Below, piece by piece: positions 27,643 through 37,607 of a DNA stretch of 64,000 nt. How positions within the stretch are numbered: position 1 is the first letter of the stretch; each line of letters starts with the position of its first letter. This DNA is from Bryobacter sp. CoA8 C33. Lineage in GTDB: Bacteria > Acidobacteriota > Terriglobia > Bryobacterales > Bryobacteraceae. The stretch is taken from positions 1 through 64,000 of the forward strand of contig JAINDK010000019.1 in assembly GCA_019931185.1 (NCBI GenBank), written 5' to 3'. Position numbers and translations under genes: made by a program. The notes beneath the pieces are model-generated. The model was not told the DNA's origin. It searched no databases and saw only the letters and a list, made by a program, of their open reading frames with translations.

Positions 27643-30291
27643 ATGAGCGTCAATGTAAAATCCCTGATCGGGAAACTCAACGACACGACACGGAACGCGA
27701 TGCAGGCGGCGGCTGGCTTCTGCCTGCAGCGCACTCATTATGACGTTGAAATCGAGCACTTTCTGATGAAGCTGCTCGAGAATTCAGGCGGCGACTTGGC
27801 TGCCATCCTGAAGGCTTTTGAAGTCGACAAATCGAAACTCGCCGCACAGTTGACGGCGTCTCTCGATAAGTTGAAGAGCGGGAATGCACGCAATCCTGTT
27901 TTGGCGCCGACGCTGGTGAAGATGCTCGGCGAAGCTTGGTCGACGGCCACACTCGACTTCGGCGCGGGTAATGTCCGCACCGGATTCTGCATTTTAGCCT
28001 TGGCGCAGAACGAGGAGTTGTCCCGCCTGATGGGCGACATCTCCCGCGAGTTCAAGAAGATCGACGCCAAGAGCTTGCAGGATGGCTTTGACTCCATCTG
28101 CGGGGCCTCCTATGAAAGCTCGGAGATGAAGGACCTCGGCGAGGCTCGATCGGCGGCCGCTGGCGCGAGTGCAGCCGACGGGGCTCCGCGCGTCAATCCT
28201 GCCTCGAAGACTCCCAATCTCGACGCCTACACGATCAACCTGACTGAGAACGCCAGAATTGGCAAGATCGACACGGTGCTGGCGCGTGATTGGGAAATTC
28301 GCCAGGTGATCGACATCCTCACACGGCGGCGGCAGAACAACCCCATTCTCGTCGGTGAAGCCGGGGTCGGCAAGACTGCTGTTGTCGAAGGTCTTGCTCT
28401 GCGCATCGTCGCTGGCGACGTACCGCCTCCGCTCAAGGACGTCAAGCTTCATACTCTTGATCTCGCGCTGCTTCAGGCGGGAGCGAGCGTCAAGGGCGAA
28501 TTCGAAAACCGCCTGAAGGGACTGATTGACGAAGTAAAGAGATCACCCACGCCCATCATTCTTTTTATCGACGAGGCTCACACCATGATCGGGGCCGGCG
28601 GCCAGGCTGGCCAAAACGATGCCGCGAACCTGCTCAAGCCGGCGCTGGCGCGCGGCGAGTTACGTACAGTAGCGGCAACGACCTGGGCTGAGTACAAGAA
28701 ATACTTTGAGAAAGACCCGGCGCTGACGCGCCGCTTCCAGACGGTAAAGGTGGATGAACCCAGCGAGTACAACTGCCAGTTGATGCTGCGCGGCATTCTA
28801 CCGATGCTAGAGAAGCACCACAACGTACTCATCCTCGACGAAGGTCTGGCCGCCGCCGTCAAACTCAGCGCGCGCTATCTGCCCGACCGCCAGCTGCCCG
28901 ACAAAGCCGTCAGTGTTCTCGACACAGCCTGCGCCCGCCTTGCCTTGGGCCAAAGTTCGATTCCTCCCGCCGTCGAAGCGGTTCAGCGCGAGATTGGCGA
29001 CTACGAAGTACAAACCCGTGTTCTCAACCGTGAGAATGAAATTGGCGTCAGTCACTTTGAGCGCCTGGCCGAAATTGCCCACAAGCGGGAGGCAGCCGAG
29101 GAGAAACTGAAGCTCATCCAGGCCCGCTGGGAAGCCGAAGGGGCGCTGGTGCGGGAAATCCGGCAGATGCGCGAGCAGATCATGAGCAACGCGGATGGCG
29201 TTGACAAGAACGGTTTGCGAGAGAGCATCAACGCCAAGATGGCCGAGTTGAACGCCTTGCAAGGGGAAAGTCCGCTCATGCGCGTCTCGGTCGATGCTCA
29301 GGTTGTTGGCGAAGTCATCGCCGCCTGGACGGGAATTCCGATCGGCAAGATGCTGAAGGACGAAATCCAGACGATTCTGGATCTTGAAAAACATCTCTGT
29401 GCGCGCGTCATTGGTCAGGATCATGCCATGCACGCCATCGCGGAACGGGTTCGCACGAACAAAGCGGGCATGGACGACCCAGTGAAACCAGTGGGCGTCT
29501 TCATGCTGGTTGGCCCTTCGGGGGTTGGCAAGACCGAAACGGCACTTGCCCTCGCCGACCTGCTCTATGGCGGGGAGGACAACATGATCACGATCAACAT
29601 GAGCGAGTTTCAAGAAGCTCATACGGTTTCGACGCTCAAGGGTTCGCCTCCTGGCTATGTCGGCTATGGTGAGGGGGGCGTGCTGACCGAGGCCGTGCGG
29701 CGGCGTCCTTATTCGGTGGTGCTGCTCGATGAGGTGGAAAAGGCCCACCCGGATGTACTCGAGCTGTTCTTCCAGGTCTTTGACAAGGGCCGCATGGAGG
29801 ACGGCGAGGGCCGCGAAATTATCTTCCGCAACAGCATTATCATCCTGACCTCGAACGCTGCCACCGACACGCTGATGAAGCTGGTGGCTGATCCGGAAAC
29901 CATGCCCTCACCGGAAGGCATCATCACCGCGATGAAGCCCGAGCTCGACAAGGTATTCAAGCCGGCTTTTCTCGGACGCATGGTGATCATCCCCTATTAC
30001 CCGGTCCGCGACGAAGTACTGAAAACGATCGTCAAGCTCAAGCTGGGCAAGATTCAGAAGAGGCTCAAGGCCACGCACAAAATCGAATTGGCCGCTGGAG
30101 CCGATGTTATCGACGCTGTGGCGGCCCGCTGTACGGAAGTGGAGTCGGGCGCGCGCAATGTCGACAACATCCTGACGAATACGCTGCTTCCCGATATCAG
30201 CCGCCGCCTGTTGAACATGATGGCGGAGGGAATGCGTCCGGAGACGATCACGGTGAGCGCAGGCGCCGACGGTAATTTTCAGTACGCTTGA
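27643..30291 (+). CDS. tssH: Type VI secretion AAA+ ATPase TssH (ClpV)
   Basis: An 882-residue ClpV-type double AAA+ ATPase that unfolds contracted TssBC sheath so subunits can be reused. It has a Clp N-domain (residues ~1-160), a first AAA+ module with Walker [14 protein letters not shown] and Walker [11 protein letters not shown], a coiled-coil middle domain (~410-530), and a second module with Walker [19 protein letters not shown] and Walker [12 protein letters not shown]. The region ~160-195 is an Ala/Ser-rich linker. It is the last gene of the uninterrupted T6SS run; the next T6SS gene, vgrG, is 3.6 kb away beyond a reverse-strand receptor gene. Confidence 0.96.
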   Translation: MSVNVKSLIGKLNDTTRNAMQAAAGFCLQRTHYDVEIEHFLMKLLENSGGDLAAILKAFEVDKSKLAAQLTASLDKLKSGNARNPVLAPTLVKMLGEAWSTATLDFGAGNVRTGFCILALAQNEELSRLMGDISREFKKIDAKSLQDGFDSICGASYESSEMKDLGEARSAAAGASAADGAPRVNPASKTPNLDAYTINLTENARIGKIDTVLARDWEIRQVIDILTRRRQNNPILVGEAGVGKTAVVEGLALRIVAGDVPPPLKDVKLHTLDLALLQAGASVKGEFENRLKGLIDEVKRSPTPIILFIDEAHTMIGAGGQAGQNDAANLLKPALARGELRTVAATTWAEYKKYFEKDPALTRRFQTVKVDEPSEYNCQLMLRGILPMLEKHHNVLILDEGLAAAVKLSARYLPDRQLPDKAVSVLDTACARLALGQSSIPPAVEAVQREIGDYEVQTRVLNRENEIGVSHFERLAEIAHKREAAEEKLKLIQARWEAEGALVREIRQMREQIMSNADGVDKNGLRESINAKMAELNALQGESPLMRVSVDAQVVGEVIAAWTGIPIGKMLKDEIQTILDLEKHLCARVIGQDHAMHAIAERVRTNKAGMDDPVKPVGVFMLVGPSGVGKTETALALADLLYGGEDNMITINMSEFQEAHTVSTLKGSPPGYVGYGEGGVLTEAVRRRPYSVVLLDEVEKAHPDVLELFFQVFDKGRMEDGEGREIIFRNSIIILTSNAATDTLMKLVADPETMPSPEGIITAMKPELDKVFKPAFLGRMVIIPYYPVRDEVLKTIVKLKLGKIQKRLKATHKIELAAGADVIDAVAARCTEVESGARNVDNILTNTLLPDISRRLLNMMAEGMRPETITVSAGADGNFQYA

Positions 30292-30312
30292 GCCAGGGCT
30301 GGGGGTGGGCTG

Positions 30313-33300
30313 TTACCAGTAAAGCTTGCCCCCGATTTCGGCTCGCCGCTCGTTTCCGACTACCCCGCCGGTGCTGCCGAAATTAGCCTGACCCACGGTG
30401 ATGATGCTGGGCCCGCTGAAGGTGACCTGATTCAGCACATTGAAGGCCCGCAACTGCAGCGACAGCCGCAGCTTGTCGGTGATAAAGACAGACTTCTGCA
30501 AATTCGCGTCCGTGTTCCGCAACCACCCCTCCCGGATGTTCGGCATGAAGCGGGGGCCGTCTGGAATCTGAAATTCCGGTGTCGTGCGGAAGGCTGCTGG
30601 GTTGAACCAAGGACGCGTACAGCCGCAGGCACTGGACCAATCGCGGCTATTGGCGATCGATAGCGAAAGCGGCAAGCGCGGATCCTCTCCGGGAACGACG
30701 CTTGCCCGCGAGGGACTTGCGCCGGCGATGCGCGAGATATCCGGGCCACCCACATTGACCGGCAGGCCCGCCTGCAGGGTCGTATTCGTGAAGAACTGCC
30801 AGTTCCCAATGAAGCGGTTGACCAAGCGGTTGCGGTTAAAAAAGCGGCGTCCGCGGCCAAATGGCAGTTGAGTCGAAAACGTGATGACAGCGCGCTGTGG
30901 AACGTCGAAGCTGCCGACGCTGCGCTCGAGACGAATGTTGTAGATGTCGCGGATCCCCGCCGGATCGAGAAAAGCGATCCCGTTGCCCCCACCGCCTGTC
31001 TCGATCACCTTCGAAACCGTGTAGTGCGCGCCCAGGGAAAAGCCCCGCGAAAAACGCCGGTCGTACCGCAAGGTGACGGCATGATAAATGCTGTCTGCGA
31101 CCGGGGGACGGAAATAGATCAGACTGCCTCCATAGGCGTTCGCCGTGGTGGGGGAAGCGAACTGCGGATAGGGCTTCAGCAATTGCATTCGCGGTATTGT
31201 TGCTTGCGCCAGCAGACCTGGCACCCCCTTGCCAAACATCGGATTGGGGACCCGCTCATTCAAGAATGTGCCGCCATTGGCCAGACTCTTCGGATCGATC
31301 TGATTCAACTCGAGGCTATTGGTGGGCAACCGGACACCTCTGCTCCCGAAGTAAGTCAGATCGATCGAACTGGTACGAGTCAACTGGCGGGCGATGGCCA
31401 GATTCCACTGCTGAACATAGCTGTTCGGTTGGTCCCGTAGAACGATGTTGGCGTTGTTGCCGAGGCGGAAGGATCCGTTATCGACGCGGTTGCTTGAGTT
31501 GGGCCGTGTGATGCCCGCCGGGAAGGGGTTGCTCAGGGTGGTGCGCGGTGAGTAGTCGGCGTTGAATACATCGGCGATCACGTTGTAGTTGAAAGGGGTG
31601 GTCACGATGGCCGTTTCGAGTCCGATTGGCAGATAGAAGATACCGTAGCCTCCGCGCACGGCCGTGCGGGGGGTCAACCGGTAGGCAACGCCGAGGCGGG
31701 GACCGAAATTGCGCCAGTTCGTGCGGCGAATCGTGCGCGGATTCCCGTTGCCGGTGAAAACCAGCGCTCCTCTGTGGCCAACGCCGGAATCCGCCAGGGG
31801 ATCGAAGTAAGTGAGCCTGTCATGCGCCTCGCCCGTGCCGGTCTCGGTTTCCCAACGGACACCGAGATTTAGCGTCAGCTTGGAGTTGACCTTCCAGTCA
31901 TCTTGAAAATAGCTGCCCAGGTAATGTTGGTATGCGCTTAAGGGCTCAACTTTCTCGTAGGTGAAGGCGCCAAAACCAAGGAGAAAACTCGCCAGTCCGA
32001 GGCCCTGATCGGGTCGTGCCACACCAATCTGATCACTGGCTGTATAGAACTGATTGAAGGAATACAAGCCGGTCGGATTCGCAACCTGAAAGGGATAAAA
32101 GCGGTACAGACGATACTCGCCACCCATCTTGAGCGTGTGGCGGCCACGCACCCAAACGAGGTTGTTCTGCACGCCCTGGGTGTCCCGCGGCTGATTGTTG
32201 AAGGCCGTTCCCCCCAAATCAGGAATGCCACTGCCCACGGAGACATTGGGATAGATCAGAACATTCGCGGAGTCCCGTATGTAAGAGGGCAGACCGAGAG
32301 TGGCCGGATCGAAGCCAAGTGTATTGGACACCAGATTGGCCCGGTAGCGAACATACATGTAGCGGAAAACGTTGAACAGATAGGGTGAGATCTGATAGGT
32401 GTCGTCGATTCCGGTGTTGTAGAAGCTGTCCTTGGTGTTGTTGGAGTTCGTGAACCTAACGCGAACGCTTGGCTGGGTATCGAGGGATTTTTGTTGACTG
32501 AAGCGTCCGAAGATGCGGTGCCGTTCGTTGAAGATGTGATCGATGCGGGTGGTCCACAGGTCGCGGGAATAGGTGCGGTCACCGGAAAACAGATAGTTCT
32601 GCCGGCCGGTGATGAAGGAGCCTTCGCGGTTCGCCTCCGGGTATTCGTTCAACATGCGCACGGCGACCGGATTGAAACGGCCACGGGGAATCAGATTTCC
32701 GGGGAAGGGATCGCGGCTGCGCGTCGCGCTGCTGACGCGGCTCGTTGCAGGATCAAAAATCTGGATCAATTGGGGTCCGGCGGCGGAGAGAAAACGGGTC
32801 TGGCTGAAATCCCCGCCGCGCTCAAGAGTGGTGGGGACGCTGGTGATGCTGCGAACAGGGTCTTTCTCGCGGCGGCCTTCAAAAGCGGTGAAAAAAAAGG
32901 TTCTGTTCTTGCCGCGATAGAGACCGGGAATCGAAACGGGGCCGCCCCAGGTACCGCCGTATTGGTGCCGCCGCAGAATCGGCCGGGGCGTACCAAACCG
33001 GTTATTAGTAAAGCTATTGGCGTTCAAGAAATCGTTCTGATGATAGTAGTAAATCGTGCCGTGATAGCGGTTGCCGCCGGCCTTGGTTACGATATTGACC
33101 GCGCCGCCGCCCGTGCGGCCAAACTCGGCCGAAAAACTATTCGTTTCGACACGAAACTCCTGCACGCTGTCCGGTGGGGGGCTAAAAGCAACGCCATTGA
33201 AATCTCCAATTGTGTTGACGGCTCCGTCAAGCAAGACTTCATTGGTGGAAGTGCGACCGCCGCCCACCGAGAAGTTTGAGTTGAAAACGCCACGTCCCCC

Positions 33301-33801
33301 GCGGGCATCGCCCACCTGACTCTTGGCAACCACTCCCGGCGCCAACCGGACGACCGCCATCACGTCCCTTTGCACCAGGGGCAGTTCGTCGATAGTCTTG
33401 GCATTGATTGTCGTGCCGACATTGCCCGCCTCGGTCTGCAGCAGGGGGGCCTCTTCAGTCACTTGAACTTCCGTGGCGAGGCCTTCGAGGGAGAGGGAAA
33501 AATCGAGGACAGCCGCTTGATTCACCTCTAGCGCTACGCCCCGCTGCAGACGCTTTTGGAAACCAGCCGCTGTCACCTCAACTTCGTAGAAGCCAGGGGG
33601 AAGAATAGGAATGGTGTAAACACCGCTGGTATCGGTTTCGGCCGATTTGACGGCATTGGTGTCTAGCTGCCGAACCTGTATGCGGGCTCCGGCTACGGGC
33701 GCTCCCGTGGGATCGACGACCGTTCCGCTTAACCGCGCATTGAACGTCTGCGCGACACCAGCCAAGGCGAGCAGCAGGAGGAGACAACAGATCCGAAGCA
33801 T
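30313..33801 (-). CDS. TonB-dependent receptor with carboxypeptidase-regulatory-like domain (Oar-like)
   Basis: An outer membrane protein of about 1162 residues from the start chosen here. The N-terminus has a signal peptide (MLRICCLLLLLALAGVAQ), then a carboxypeptidase regulatory-like beta-sandwich (GTVVDPTGAPVAGARIQV), a plug (DELPLVQRDVMAVVRLAPGV) and a long beta-barrel ending GGKLYW. This architecture is greatly expanded in Acidobacteriota and is thought to take up glycans, peptides or other large ligands. An upstream ATG at 33825 would add 8 residues. The gene sits on the minus strand between tssH and vgrG, interrupting the T6SS cluster. No ligand can be assigned. Confidence 0.9.
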   Translation of the reverse strand: MLRICCLLLLLALAGVAQTFNARLSGTVVDPTGAPVAGARIQVRQLDTNAVKSAETDTSGVYTIPILPPGFYEVEVTAAGFQKRLQRGVALEVNQAAVLDFSLSLEGLATEVQVTEEAPLLQTEAGNVGTTINAKTIDELPLVQRDVMAVVRLAPGVVAKSQVGDARGGRGVFNSNFSVGGGRTSTNEVLLDGAVNTIGDFNGVAFSPPPDSVQEFRVETNSFSAEFGRTGGGAVNIVTKAGGNRYHGTIYYYHQNDFLNANSFTNNRFGTPRPILRRHQYGGTWGGPVSIPGLYRGKNRTFFFTAFEGRREKDPVRSITSVPTTLERGGDFSQTRFLSAAGPQLIQIFDPATSRVSSATRSRDPFPGNLIPRGRFNPVAVRMLNEYPEANREGSFITGRQNYLFSGDRTYSRDLWTTRIDHIFNERHRIFGRFSQQKSLDTQPSVRVRFTNSNNTKDSFYNTGIDDTYQISPYLFNVFRYMYVRYRANLVSNTLGFDPATLGLPSYIRDSANVLIYPNVSVGSGIPDLGGTAFNNQPRDTQGVQNNLVWVRGRHTLKMGGEYRLYRFYPFQVANPTGLYSFNQFYTASDQIGVARPDQGLGLASFLLGFGAFTYEKVEPLSAYQHYLGSYFQDDWKVNSKLTLNLGVRWETETGTGEAHDRLTYFDPLADSGVGHRGALVFTGNGNPRTIRRTNWRNFGPRLGVAYRLTPRTAVRGGYGIFYLPIGLETAIVTTPFNYNVIADVFNADYSPRTTLSNPFPAGITRPNSSNRVDNGSFRLGNNANIVLRDQPNSYVQQWNLAIARQLTRTSSIDLTYFGSRGVRLPTNSLELNQIDPKSLANGGTFLNERVPNPMFGKGVPGLLAQATIPRMQLLKPYPQFASPTTANAYGGSLIYFRPPVADSIYHAVTLRYDRRFSRGFSLGAHYTVSKVIETGGGGNGIAFLDPAGIRDIYNIRLERSVGSFDVPQRAVITFSTQLPFGRGRRFFNRNRLVNRFIGNWQFFTNTTLQAGLPVNVGGPDISRIAGASPSRASVVPGEDPRLPLSLSIANSRDWSSACGCTRPWFNPAAFRTTPEFQIPDGPRFMPNIREGWLRNTDANLQKSVFITDKLRLSLQLRAFNVLNQVTFSGPSIITVGQANFGSTGGVVGNERRAEIGGKLYW

Positions 33802-33879
33802 GAAGATTAGGGTACACAAGCCCATGACCCAATTCCAGTTCGAGAGCCGCTATATCATTTAGACAGTGATTATTGCACC

Positions 33880-35673
33880 ATGCCCATCATTCAGGAAGAA
33901 CGCCCCTACGAGATTCTCGTCCCGCATCTGGGGAAAGACAAATTTGTTTTTCTCAGCATGGACGGCGCCGAATACGTCTCCAAACCCTTTGAATACACGA
34001 TTATTGTAGCCACCGAGGAAAAGGAAGTCGACGATGAGGATCTTCTGCGCAAGACCGTTCTGGTGACTCTTCGGAGAGATGATTTCCCGCCCCGGCTTCT
34101 GCATGGCGTCATTCGCAAGGCCAAGCTGCTCGGGGTCGAAGAGGGGCTCAGCACGATTTACCACTGGCAGATGGCCGTCGTACCCGCACTGTGGTTTCTC
34201 AACCTCGAGCAGGATTGCCGTCATTTCATCAACAAGACCGCCCTCGATATCGTCAAGGAAATTCTGGCCGAAGAAAAAATAAAATTTGCGGTGAAGAATG
34301 TCGGGACCCTACCGATACGCGAGTTTACGGTGCAGTACCGGGAGTCGACCTTCAACTTCGTCTCGCGCCTGCTGGAGGAAGAGGGAATTTTTTACTGGTT
34401 TGAGCATTCCGATTCGGCACACACCATGATGCTTGCGGACACGAATCAGGCGACGCGGAATTGTCCGCACGTCAACAAGCTGCCGTTTGCCCGAGGAACG
34501 TCCAACCGCTCCACCGGTGTGATCGACACGCTGGAGCGGGAAACAAGCGTGCATACGGGAAAGATCACGTTCCAGGACTATAACTTTGAGAAAAGCGGAG
34601 TGAACCTGCAAGCCTCCTCGAAGGGCTCGCAATTGAATGAGTTCTACGAGTATCCTGGCCGCTATTCGGCCAAACAAGATGGGGAACGATTCGTGAAGCT
34701 GCGGCTCGAAGAACAGGAAGCCCGCTTGCGGACGATTCAATCGCACACAATTTCGACGATGCTCCTGGCGGGCTTCCGGTTTCAGCTCGAGGATCACTTC
34801 GAGGCCAAAGCCAATACTAGTTACGTTGTGCTGGGGATCAGCTTTGCCTGTCAGCAAAATCTGGTTCCAACAGAAGGAGTTAACGGGACGATGGCTTCGT
34901 TCTACTTCAGCGCCATCCCTTTCAACGTGCCCTACCGGCCTCCTCTCATTCATCCGAAGCCGATTATCCACGGAGTCCAGACAGCGATTGTGGTAGGCCC
35001 GGAAGGCAGCGAAATCCATTGCGACAAATTTGGCCGGGTCAAGATTCAATTTCACTGGGACCGCAAGAGTAAGAAAGACGACAACTCCTCTTGGTGGGTT
35101 CGCGTCTCGAGCAGTTGGGCCGGAGGCAACTGGGGCCAGATCTCGATTCCGCGTATCGGCCAGGAAGTGATTGTCTCGTTTCTCGAAGGGGACCCAGACC
35201 GTCCGATCATCGTCGGCCGGGTGTACAACGATCAGCATATGCCGCCGTATTCCCTGCCCGATAACAAGACACAATCGGGAATCAAATCCCGTTCCTCCAC
35301 CGGCGGTGGAGGCAGTGACTTCAATGAATTCCGTTTTGAGGACAAGAAAGGCAGTGAAGAGATCCATCTGCATGCGCAGAAGGATTTCAATGTTGTTGTT
35401 GAGAACAAGCAAACCGTGACGGTGCAAAAATCCGATCAGATCACGAAGATCGAGAGTGGTAACCGGAGCATTACAGTCAGCAAGGGCAATAATTCCCTGG
35501 AGGCCACAGCCGGCAAGATCGCCGAGAAGGCAGCGCAGGAAATCAAGATGGAATGTGGCGGATCGAAGATCATCCTGACTCCAGCCTCAATCAAGCTCGA
35601 AATTGGCGGCTCCAAGATCGAAATGCTTCCTGCCATGATCACGATCAAGGCGCCGATGATCATGCAGAAGTGA
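33880..35673 (+). CDS. vgrG: Type VI secretion spike protein VgrG
   Basis: A 597-residue VgrG (TssI), the trimeric spike that tips the Hcp tube. The gp27-like part (residues 1-~380) includes REFTVQYRESTFNFVSRLLEEEGIFYWFEH; the gp5-like OB domain has GRVKIQFHWDR and WVRVSSSWAGGNWG; the C-terminal needle ends in a repetitive beta-prism (KIILTPASIKLEIGGSKIEM). No extra C-terminal domain follows, so it is not a fused-effector VgrG. No PAAR gene is seen next to it. The protein gene after it begins 22 bases downstream. Confidence 0.96.
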   Translation: MPIIQEERPYEILVPHLGKDKFVFLSMDGAEYVSKPFEYTIIVATEEKEVDDEDLLRKTVLVTLRRDDFPPRLLHGVIRKAKLLGVEEGLSTIYHWQMAVVPALWFLNLEQDCRHFINKTALDIVKEILAEEKIKFAVKNVGTLPIREFTVQYRESTFNFVSRLLEEEGIFYWFEHSDSAHTMMLADTNQATRNCPHVNKLPFARGTSNRSTGVIDTLERETSVHTGKITFQDYNFEKSGVNLQASSKGSQLNEFYEYPGRYSAKQDGERFVKLRLEEQEARLRTIQSHTISTMLLAGFRFQLEDHFEAKANTSYVVLGISFACQQNLVPTEGVNGTMASFYFSAIPFNVPYRPPLIHPKPIIHGVQTAIVVGPEGSEIHCDKFGRVKIQFHWDRKSKKDDNSSWWVRVSSSWAGGNWGQISIPRIGQEVIVSFLEGDPDRPIIVGRVYNDQHMPPYSLPDNKTQSGIKSRSSTGGGGSDFNEFRFEDKKGSEEIHLHAQKDFNVVVENKQTVTVQKSDQITKIESGNRSITVSKGNNSLEATAGKIAEKAAQEIKMECGGSKIILTPASIKLEIGGSKIEMLPAMITIKAPMIMQK

Positions 35674-35695
35674 GTTCTTGAGGAATCGACCTAAC

Positions 35696-36253
35696 ATGAC
35701 GTTCAAGCAACTGGTGCAGGCCAGTATACTCAGCCCCGAGGCAGTGCAACTGCAACCGCTGGCGACCGGCGCCCAACATTTCGCGCAACTGCTGATCGAG
35801 CGCAACTTATGGCAGGACGCGATCGCCTACATGGCACATGCCATCCGCGCGCGGGAAGCGATCTGGTGGGGATGGTTTTGCGCGCGCAAAGCAGCAGTTG
35901 TAGGCAATAATCCCAAGGACGCGGAAGCGCTCAAGGTCTGCGAAGCATGGATTGCGCAGCCTTCGCCGCAAACTCTCGAGCAGGCCCAAGCATTTCTGCC
36001 GCGCGCCGCCGGCCGGCCGGGCGTCGAAGCACTATTACGGGCTGTGGCCGCTACGGGTGAGATCGTGAACGAAGAAAGCGGTTCGCGGGTGGCGCCTCCG
36101 CCCTTACTGGCAAACCGCTTCGTTCAGGTAACTGTTCTGCAAGCCGCTTACGAGATCGATGCCGCGGCGCCAGAGGTGGCGGCGGCCGACTTTCTGAAAC
36201 AATCTCGGGAAGTGGCCGCCCGCATACAGTTGTGGAATCAGTTCACGGTCTGA
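35696..36253 (+). CDS. DUF6931-like protein downstream of vgrG
   Basis: A 185-residue protein with no signal peptide. It resembles, from memory, DUF6931 proteins: an N-terminal LSPEAVQLQPLATGAQHFAQLLIE block, the Trp-rich AIWWGWFCARKA, and a helical remainder. The family has no firm function. Its position directly behind vgrG suggests a T6SS accessory role such as an adaptor for the spike or cargo. The ATG at 35696 is preferred over the TTG at 35678 because the AGGA at 35681-35684 lies between them. It ends convergently with the isomerase gene. Confidence 0.65.
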   Translation: MTFKQLVQASILSPEAVQLQPLATGAQHFAQLLIERNLWQDAIAYMAHAIRAREAIWWGWFCARKAAVVGNNPKDAEALKVCEAWIAQPSPQTLEQAQAFLPRAAGRPGVEALLRAVAATGEIVNEESGSRVAPPPLLANRFVQVTVLQAAYEIDAAAPEVAAADFLKQSREVAARIQLWNQFTV

Positions 36254-36257
36254 ACCG

Positions 36258-37115
<858 letters not shown>

Positions 37116-37405
37116 CGTGCTCTTATACTATCAAGAGCATGGGATTTGCACTTTGGCGCCAACCTCCTTTGCTGCTCTGCGCCGGCACCCACGAATATCG
37201 CCCCATGGGCACGGCCGTTATCGGTGACCAGGGAGTCTTTGAAAGCTGTGACTTCCATCCGCGCCGCCACTGTCCCCGGCGAGGCCAGGATGGCTTCGTC
37301 GGTTACTTCGCCAGCCTGAACGAAGTAAATGCATATCTTTGCGGAAAGGTAAAAATAGCTCAAGGCAAACGCAACTCACACCTGATATTGACCACTTTCC
37401 CCTGA
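37116..37405. other. Gap before rpsA with one doubtful small frame
   Basis: The only open frame of note runs 37139-37405 on the plus strand (88 codons, starting MGFALWRQPPLLLCAGTHEY). It has no family likeness or clear ribosome site and ends just before the rpsA promoter. I do not count it as a gene. Nothing else is seen here. Confidence 0.4.
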
Positions 37406-37434
37406 TTGACACGCGGCTCGGTCTCGGCTATATT
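37406..37434 (+). promoter_or_regulatory. Strong sigma-70-type promoter of rpsA
   Basis: TTGACA at 37406-37411, a 17-base spacer and TATATT at 37429-37434 make a near-consensus promoter. Transcription would start near 37441, giving a leader of about 167 bases before rpsA. Confidence 0.8.
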
Positions 37435-37440
37435 CCTAAG

Positions 37441-37607
37441 GTACTGTAGTTTCAACGGGTTGTCGGGCAATAAGAGGCGTAGTCAAAAAACAGGTCCGCC
37501 TGATTTGACTTCCAGACTATCGGGGAAGCGCCTCGTAGCCAGTTTCCTCCTCCCACACCTGTTATCAAATCGATCCGATTCTACAGTCGTGCAATGGAGA
37601 CTCGGCA
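37441..37607 (+). promoter_or_regulatory. Structured 5' leader of rpsA, candidate cis-regulatory RNA
   Basis: Four exactly complementary segment pairs are properly nested in the leader: ACTGTAG 37443-37449 with CTACAGT 37581-37587; GAGGCG 37474-37479 with CGCCTC 37529-37534; AGTCAAA 37481-37487 with TTTGACT 37504-37510; and CAGG 37491-37494 with CCTG 37499-37502 around a TCCG loop. The outer helix ends 8 bases before the GGAG at 37596-37599. A pyrimidine run (TTTCCTCCTCCC, 37543-37554) could instead pair with that GGAG. Ribosomal protein S1 controls its own mRNA in E. coli, so self-regulation is plausible; the pairing itself is only read from sequence. Confidence 0.6.

Noticed and set aside
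37139-37405. Small plus-strand frame before rpsA (88 codons)
   Set aside because: No ribosome site, no family likeness, and it ends one base before the rpsA -35 element.
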